From positions 1-13,526 of the forward strand of contig JSYX01000771.1 in the NCBI GenBank assembly GCA_000787465.1: a stretch of 13,526 nucleotides of DNA, read 5' to 3'. How positions within the stretch are numbered: position 1 is the stretch's first letter; each line of letters opens with the position of its first letter. Source of the DNA: Thermomucor indicae-seudaticae. Lineage: Eukaryota > Mucoromycota > Mucoromycetes > Mucorales > Lichtheimiaceae. The position numbers and the translations under genes were made by a program. Below are positions 8,519 to 13,526 of the stretch, one piece after another. The notes beneath the pieces are model-generated. The model did no database searches. It was not told the origin of the DNA and worked only from the letters and a program-made list of their open reading frames with translations.

Positions 8519-10048
8519 ATGACCGTTACCGAAAACACCCATCATCATAATATCAGAACTGCAGTGATGCAGCAATTTCAAGGTGCACCTGAAATCAAAT
8601 CCGGCAATGCTTCCCGGATTGTAAAGATCGAGCATCCACCAGTACCCACCACAAGGCCCGAAGCGGCACATTTCGCGACGAATCGGTCGTACACGCTAAC
8701 GCCATCATCATCATCATCATCGGGCGCCATTCATAATGTCAACTTTGCTATAACCAAGGATTATCAGGCAACATCCAGCTCCATAGTGACTCCTCAGCCG
8801 ATATCGGATGCACAGAGCAGTACCCAGAAACATCAACAACACGTGGATGACCTAGAGCCACAAACTACTGCCGCCGGGGACGAGGACATCGAGGAAACTG
8901 CTCAGAAAAACAAACAACTCATGCAAGACTTGAAGCAAGAAATTGCCAAGCGGGACAAAGAGATCGCACACCTCAAGCGGATGCAACATTCTCTTGCAGA
9001 AATAGAGCGACAATTCACTGACCAGGAAAAGGATATTGCGGCTGCCGAGCAACAACAAGAGCTCATTAAGGTCCTAAGGCAACAAATTGCCGACCGGGAC
9101 AAGGAAATCGCGTCCTGCAAGCGAAATCAACACCTTGTGGATCAGCTAAAGCTCCAAATTGCCCACCAGAACGAGGAGATCACGTTTCTCAAGCAAGAAC
9201 TTGCAAAACAACCCGATCTCCGGCAAGCACAGGCGGAACTCGAAGACCTGACACGTTCCTTGTTCGAAGAAGCCAACGGTATGGTGGCCCGCGGACGGCA
9301 AGAGCTCTCAGTTGCCATCGGAACCATACAAAGTCTGAAACAGGAACTAACACAGACCAAGGCCCTACTGCGGCAGGAGCAGTCGCAATTGGCAGAACTA
9401 CGACAGCGGATACACGATGAAGAGAAACGAAATAGCGCCAGTCACTGGCCAGACGCGCCTGCCACGCCAGCCAACTGGGTGATGAGCTCCAGTTGCTTGA
9501 GCAATTTCCGACAATTCGTCGAGAAGGCGCGGTCCACTCCTTTGCACTCGATGCACCGACTACCGTTTATGGAACAATGCATTAAGCAAGAAATCGAACC
9601 GTGTCTCCAGTTTAGCAAAAAGTCCAAGTTCTTCGTCCGGAGACTCATGGACGCCATGTTGCATCAGTCTTGCTTCATTGAAAAAGCATCCTGTCCCTTC
9701 GCCATATGCAGTCTTTGCGGTTTCCAGGACAGTGATGTCTTTCTGTTCAAGAAACGAGAAGAAGACGAAAATTGGTACACGGTGGACCGCTGCTGTCGAG
9801 ACCGTCTCGTGGCCGCATGCAACTTCTATGTATTTGTGCGCTACATTCACATGGGCCTCTTAAGCCAGGGCCGATCCATTGAGAGCTTATTCCACGAGTC
9901 AGTCCGTCTACGACTTTGCATGTTTTGGGCACGGACAGGCCTTATGAGCTCCAAGCAGATTGGTAAACAAACAAGATGGCTTTCGGATACGCAAGTCCCC
10001 GATATATTGGTCTTGTCACATATGCTTTCCCTAAAACGCGAAGATTAA
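8519..10048 (+). CDS. SEC2: Sec2/Rabin8-like Rab guanine-nucleotide exchange factor
   Basis: Intronless, 509 residues. The frame is open a further 14 codons upstream (TTG at 8477), but the first ATG is 8519. Residues 1-120 are low-complexity with a six-Ser run; about 125-315 is coiled coil. The Sec2 exchange motif LEDLTRSLFEEANGMV is centred on residue 249. A C-terminal domain (about 341-475) matches the Rabin8 C-terminal domain, with CPFAICSLCGF at 392, WYTVDRCCRDRLVAACNF and VRYIHMGLL. Sec2 proteins form parallel coiled-coil dimers that load GTP on Sec4/Rab8-class Rabs on secretory vesicles, driving polarised exocytosis to sites of growth. The coiled coil contains about four copies of a 24-residue unit (see repeat). 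The family assignment is firm; the specific Rab partner is inferred. It is convergent with the secreted cysteine-rich gene, 88 nt between stop codons. Confidence 0.92.
   Translation: MTVTENTHHHNIRTAVMQQFQGAPEIKSGNASRIVKIEHPPVPTTRPEAAHFATNRSYTLTPSSSSSSGAIHNVNFAITKDYQATSSSIVTPQPISDAQSSTQKHQQHVDDLEPQTTAAGDEDIEETAQKNKQLMQDLKQEIAKRDKEIAHLKRMQHSLAEIERQFTDQEKDIAAAEQQQELIKVLRQQIADRDKEIASCKRNQHLVDQLKLQIAHQNEEITFLKQELAKQPDLRQAQAELEDLTRSLFEEANGMVARGRQELSVAIGTIQSLKQELTQTKALLRQEQSQLAELRQRIHDEEKRNSASHWPDAPATPANWVMSSSCLSNFRQFVEKARSTPLHSMHRLPFMEQCIKQEIEPCLQFSKKSKFFVRRLMDAMLHQSCFIEKASCPFAICSLCGFQDSDVFLFKKREEDENWYTVDRCCRDRLVAACNFYVFVRYIHMGLLSQGRSIESLFHESVRLRLCMFWARTGLMSSKQIGKQTRWLSDTQVPDILVLSHMLSLKRED
8703..8721 (+). 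repeat. Trinucleotide (CAT/TCA) microsatellite in SEC2
   Basis: About six CAT/TCA units encode the Ser run near residues 63-68 in the disordered N-terminal part. Slippage would change the tract length in frame. Confidence 0.8.
8936..9223 (+). repeat. Tandem 24-residue repeats in the SEC2 coiled coil
   Basis: Units start at 8936, 9011, 9080 and 9152 (residues 140, 165, 188 and 212). The pattern is QxIAxRDKEIAxxKRxQH; units 1 and 3 are closest (QEIAKRDKEIAHLKRMQH and QQIADRDKEIASCKRNQH), unit 2 is diverged (QFTDQEKDIA) and unit 4 partial (LQIAHQNEEI). Spacing is 25, 23 and 24 codons. Units 1, 3 and 4 are also similar at DNA level (CAAATTGCC-type cores), which points to internal duplication. 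Confidence 0.65.
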
Positions 10049-10136
10049 AAGCGAATAACCCGTCATCAGAAATCAAACTCGAAAAAAAACAAAACCAAAT
10101 CATGTTTGATTCTATGTAGTCTGTCGTATATACAAT

Positions 10137-10382
10137 TTATGTTTCTTCACAAACAGCTCCCAAGGTACCACAGCATTTGATAAACTTCTTTTCAGCCTTG
10201 CCATTGCTTGCAGGTAGTGAACATATACCGGTAGCGTCGTCTGGGGTGCCATGGAGCTTTTCGCAGCAAGTGTACCAGTTATCGCCAACGATAGGAATAT
10301 CCGTGCAGTAGCAATTTAGCCGTGCTTGAACGCTCGTCAGGCAAAGAGCACCAAACGCGATAAGTAATGAATAGAACTTCAT
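10137..10382 (-). CDS. Small secreted cysteine-rich protein, eight cysteines
   Basis: Single exon, 81 residues. Residues 1-20 form a classic signal peptide (MKFYSLLIAF... ending SVQA), with cleavage likely after A20. The mature 61-residue chain has eight cysteines at 24, 26, 39, 40, 54, 70, 71 and 78: C-x1-C-x12-CC-x13-C-x15-CC-x6-C. Two CC pairs recall hydrophobins, but the order differs (hydrophobins run C-CC-C-C-CC-C) and the mature sequence is hydrophilic, so it is not a standard hydrophobin. The even cysteine number and short length suggest a compact disulfide-bonded extracellular protein. Function is unknown; cell-wall, effector-like or antimicrobial roles are all possible and none is shown. 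A TATAAAAG box sits about 50 nt upstream of the ATG, suggesting strong or regulated expression. The gene converges with SEC2. Confidence 0.85.
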   Translation of the reverse strand: MKFYSLLIAFGALCLTSVQARLNCYCTDIPIVGDNWYTCCEKLHGTPDDATGICSLPASNGKAEKKFIKCCGTLGAVCEET

Positions 10383-10430
10383 TTGTGAGATAAGAGGCTT
10401 GCTGGATGATGAAAAACGAACCAGTCTTGG

Positions 10431-10438
10431 CTTTTATA
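10431..10438 (-). promoter_or_regulatory. TATA box of the secreted cysteine-rich gene
   Basis: The minus strand reads TATAAAAG, a consensus TATA box, 48 nt before the start codon at 10382. That leaves a 5' UTR of roughly 15-20 nt if initiation is about 30 nt downstream. Confidence 0.65.
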
Positions 10439-10439
10439 T

Positions 10440-11016
10440 GACCTATGGAGAGACAGCCATGATAGTGTACGTAAGGAGTAGCGTCCACTGTCCACGCTCA
10501 CCAAAACTCTTTTCAGTAACTTACCCGAACCTGTGATATCATATACACCCATATTCAGGAGACTTAGAATCTTAAAGACCCCCTTAAACTGATGTAGGAG
10601 AACTCAACTTCCATCAAGCATGTAGCATGCCGTTCGAGTTGCTATTTTAAATGACATCTCTTGATCTAATACAGTTTGTACATAGCTGCATTTTTTTTGT
10701 TAGGCTGGAGTAAAGCCGCCCAGGAGAAATCACATAGCTGCATTGCTCTTCAAGCTTCCTGTGTAGAACCGCATAAGAAATCCCCTTCAGTACGGGCAAC
10801 GCTAAAGAACACTTGCGGTAAGTCTGTTTATTTCACACGATATCCTTTTCGACAATGACGGGCATTTCCTATTACAGAAGAAAGGAAAGAAAAGATGCTT
10901 TTGGCTGCATATTGTTATCGGCATCCCAATTAGACGAACCTTGTCATAATGGTATTACAATAGAACAACTGGCCAAGTCGAAAACTAGGACGATCGTTTA
11001 TCAGATGCGCTCAAAT
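10440..11016. other. Intergenic, no gene seen
   Basis: This holds the upstream region of the secreted gene and the 3' flank of the F-box gene, both on minus. A plus-strand ORF at 10855-11139 runs into the antisense of the F-box gene and has no family features. No AATAAA was noticed after the F-box stop. Confidence 0.5.
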
Positions 11017-13071
11017 CTAGCCGGACTTTGCCACACTTCTCCTCCATACTCTCTCCCAAGCTTCGTGCGACGCCTTATAGCTGACGCCCTTACAGTCAGA
11101 GATATCCAGGTCCTCAAGCCAGATAGCATCGTCAACTAGTTCACATATCCCGGCATCCGTTATCTTTGGCAGGGAACGTAGATCGAGCGTCGTTAGGTTC
11201 TCAATATCTGCAAGCTTTATGAGAGCATCGTCTGTGACGCTGCTCAAATCTTGGAAAGAAAGGCTCTTCAACTGCGGAAGTCTGCTCAACGCTTCTGCAA
11301 ACTGATTCATGCCCTCAACCGTTAAGCCGTGGCAATTGCCGATTGCTATCGACTCTAATGTTGATATTTCTGCCAATGTAGCAAGAACATCGTCGCGAAT
11401 ACTTGGACAGCCAAATAGTCTCACGTCTCGAAGGGAAGACGCTGCTCCTAAGACTACGTGTTTGCGAAAAAATCTCTGTAGACCTGAAATACGACTGGGT
11501 CTGCGGATATGAAGTTGTCGTAGTTTGTCAAGCTTCGCCAGAATGTCCAATACTTGTGATGCAAGATCACAAGCTCCAAAGGTTACGGACTCCAAGGCAG
11601 GGCTTTCTTTCAGTATATTGACGACGATCGGTTGCACAGTAGAATCAAAACAAAACTGGGCTTCCCGGAGCGCATTGAACGTAAGGTTTCCCAGAGAATT
11701 CCATGTCTGTAAACCAGTGGTGAGATTGAATGGGAATCCAATTCCGAAATATTCCAATGTTTTTTGGCTTTTCTCGAGTAAAGCCAAGACGTCTTCACCC
11801 CGAGTATCCTGGTTATGGCGGATAAAAAGCGCCTGAAGACCTGTCTGTGTCTCTTGGTTTGTAGACATTTTGGCGGAGCCCTTCACGCCGAAGTTCAGCA
11901 ATTTAAGCTCTGGCGACATGCGGTCGATTAAACTTAGTGCTGCTGGTTCGCAGCCGAGTAGAGTAAGCGTTTTTAGTTTTGGACACCATCGTAGGACTGC
12001 TTCCAATTCTTCGGCAGGTATGCTCTTAACACATAAACTCAATGATTCCAATCGGTTGCTCCGCGGTATAGATTCGGAAACGCCTTCCACCAGAGAGTCC
12101 ATAGCGGTATAGGATAAATGCAAAAGGTTGGGACAAACATGGAAAACGGTCACCAGTGGTAAGACAGGTCCTTCGTCGTATTGTAATGTCAAGTCCGTCA
12201 AAGTATGCCTTGCGCTCCATAGAGCCACAGACAACTGTTCGGGAGGGAGTTTGCTTCCTGCATAAATTGCGTTGATACCTTTCTTGTAAGTTTTCAGGGT
12301 TGCGTCCGACTTACCCAACGTGAATTTAAGCTGCCTCAGACGGTTGAGTTTACCACTTGTCAAGTTGTCGAAGAAAATCATGGCCTGTCGACGGGAACGG
12401 GACCAGTATTCGACTGTCTCAATATGTTTTCCAATCCAGGGTAGCAATGTAAAATGTTCACTAAAAGAAGAATACAGACTTATGCTGCGCCAAGGATCCG
12501 GACATTGAGTTAGCCTATCCCGCCACCGTTTGGAAATATAGACATATTCTTCAGGCCCGGATAGGTCACTCCAAATGCGTGTCAAAATCTCTTCCGGTAG
12601 CATACTGATAAAATCCACGCGCTTTTTGCTCTGCATTCTGGCTGCCCTTAGGGCACGTTTTAGAGCGTCATAGTCGGGATCCGTCGAAGCAGCCTTATTG
12701 AGTCCTTTTTCAAACACCCTAATGGCCGCAGCCTGTCTGCCCTCGAGAGCATATATTTTGCCCTTGCAGAGATAGCCTTTGGCCGACGACGGCGCGATTA
12801 GGATTACGAGTTCTGCATCTCGCTGCGCATCGGCAAACTTTCCAGCTAATGCGCGAGTTGCAGAGCGCACGCAGAGCGCTGGCACAAATGCTTCCAACAA
12901 AGTCTCCACTGCCACCGATGCTTCCTCGTACAAAGCAGCGTCATTCTTTCCTTCAAAGATGGCTTCCAAGTCTGGGACAGCATCAAAGAAATGAATCGTG
13001 CCTTGATCAACTTCGTGACGTTTCGGAGGTGGTGCTAATGGCGGTGCTGATTCTTGCTTTCGCTTTGACAT
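11017..13071 (-). CDS. TPR-F-box-LRR protein, Pof3/Dia2-like SCF substrate adaptor
   Basis: Intronless, 684 residues. The frame extends four codons upstream to a TTG, but the first ATG is at 13071. The N-terminus is basic and proline-rich (PPPKRHE at residues 14-20), possibly a nuclear signal. Residues about 44-143 form helical TPR-like repeats (AKGYLCKGKIYALEGRQAAA). An F-box lies at about 152-198 (FISMLPEEILTRIWSDL, then ISKRWRD). The rest, to about 680, is leucine-rich repeats; the last ones (LSFQDLSSVTDDALIKLAD, LDLRSLPKITDAGI) are of the cysteine-containing LRR type. The F-box binds Skp1 and LRRs select substrates for ubiquitination. The TPR/F-box/LRR order matches S. pombe Pof3 and S. 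cerevisiae Dia2, which act in genome stability with the replisome. Similar fold order occurs in other fungal F-box proteins, so orthology is inferred and substrates are unknown. Confidence 0.88.
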   Translation of the reverse strand: MSKRKQESAPPLAPPPKRHEVDQGTIHFFDAVPDLEAIFEGKNDAALYEEASVAVETLLEAFVPALCVRSATRALAGKFADAQRDAELVILIAPSSAKGYLCKGKIYALEGRQAAAIRVFEKGLNKAASTDPDYDALKRALRAARMQSKKRVDFISMLPEEILTRIWSDLSGPEEYVYISKRWRDRLTQCPDPWRSISLYSSFSEHFTLLPWIGKHIETVEYWSRSRRQAMIFFDNLTSGKLNRLRQLKFTLGKSDATLKTYKKGINAIYAGSKLPPEQLSVALWSARHTLTDLTLQYDEGPVLPLVTVFHVCPNLLHLSYTAMDSLVEGVSESIPRSNRLESLSLCVKSIPAEELEAVLRWCPKLKTLTLLGCEPAALSLIDRMSPELKLLNFGVKGSAKMSTNQETQTGLQALFIRHNQDTRGEDVLALLEKSQKTLEYFGIGFPFNLTTGLQTWNSLGNLTFNALREAQFCFDSTVQPIVVNILKESPALESVTFGACDLASQVLDILAKLDKLRQLHIRRPSRISGLQRFFRKHVVLGAASSLRDVRLFGCPSIRDDVLATLAEISTLESIAIGNCHGLTVEGMNQFAEALSRLPQLKSLSFQDLSSVTDDALIKLADIENLTTLDLRSLPKITDAGICELVDDAIWLEDLDISDCKGVSYKASHEAWERVWRRSVAKSG

Positions 13072-13526
13072 AATGCACCACAAGAAAAGGTAAAAATTGA
13101 CAACAGGTCAAGAAAGAAAGTAAAACTGCTGCGTGATTAAGTTTTGAGGCTGGTTTAGCAGGTTCCTGTAGCAGAATTTTCATGCAAAAAGCTGCAAAAA
13201 CGCTGTAAGGGACCAAAAGACGCTACTCAGGAGCCACCACTTTTCTGGGCTTGTGGAAAATTTTTTATCCTTCAGAATTAGACGCTCAAATGCATACTGG
13301 ATTTTTTCGTAATATTTGCGCATGCTTGAAATACATTTTGCGTTAACTGAAAACCACAGTTTGCGTCACCCAGTGAGTGGTTTACGGAGAATAATAATCC
13401 GCTATCCTCCGCCTCCGCGCTGCTCACTGGCGCAAGCTTGGATCCCAGTCGACGCAAAAGACATTTCAAGCACACGAAAACATTACTTAAATTAGTAACA
13501 TTCTTTGTTCAGTGATCGTGGATTGC
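13072..13526. other. Upstream region of the F-box gene
   Basis: No gene is supported here. The region should contain the promoter of the F-box gene on minus. An inverted repeat CCAGTGAG (13370-13377) and CTCACTGG (13423-13430) has TTGCG outside both arms, with a 4-nt offset on one side. I cannot tell a regulatory palindrome from chance or a decayed MITE. Confidence 0.4.

Noticed and set aside
8489..9932. Minus-strand ORFs opposite SEC2, some cysteine- or leucine-rich
   Set aside because: They are shadows of the repetitive coiled-coil coding strand.
10855..11139. 94-codon plus-strand ORF
   Set aside because: Its second part is antisense to the F-box gene and the first shows no motif or codon signal.
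13072..13083. Four-codon N-terminal extension of the F-box protein
   Set aside because: It begins with TTG; the first ATG is at 13071.
1..13526. tRNA, rRNA or CRISPR features
   Set aside because: Scanning by eye found no GGTTCGAATCC-type B box with a matching A box, no rRNA-like stretch, and no regularly spaced direct repeats.

Overview
The window looks like nuclear DNA from a filamentous or early-diverging fungus; Mucoromycota is my best guess, by inference only. The supporting signs are short spliceosomal introns (58-77 nt, GTAAG/GTATG donors, CTAAC/CTGAC branch points), close gene spacing, TATA and AATAAA signals, and fungal-type families: an Arp2/3 subunit, a Sec2 exchange factor, a TPR/F-box/LRR protein and a small secreted eight-cysteine protein. 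Nothing bacterial, viral, rRNA, tRNA or CRISPR-like was seen.

Layout from left to right. 1-178 (-): possible exon running off the left edge. 604-653: decayed end of a pogo-like element. 1178-1670 (-): two-exon gene for a small membrane or secreted protein of unknown family; its intron carries an 84-bp hAT-like MITE. 1671-3829: about 2 kb without a supportable gene. 3830-5276 (+): complete six-exon ARPC1/ARC40. 5434-6675 (-): complete five-exon mitochondrial carrier, convergent with ARPC1, with a GC-AG first intron. 6693-7043 (-): uncertain 116-codon ORF just upstream of the carrier. 7044-8173: no gene seen. 8176-8275: a 100-bp pogo-like MITE with TA target duplications. 8519-10048 (+): intronless Sec2/Rabin8-like Rab exchange factor. 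10137-10382 (-): small secreted eight-cysteine protein with a TATA box, convergent with SEC2. 11017-13071 (-): intronless TPR/F-box/LRR protein resembling Pof3/Dia2. 13072-13526: its upstream region.

The genes do not form one pathway. Two fit polarised growth: ARPC1 in actin branching and Sec2 in Rab activation on secretory vesicles. The others concern mitochondrial nucleotide or cofactor transport, SCF ubiquitin ligation and secretion. The most distinctive signals are the two MITEs with readable target duplications, one sitting inside an otherwise 60-nt intron; a diverged relative of the second MITE; and a 24-residue repeat in the Sec2 coiled coil. I found no convincing wholly new multi-gene system.
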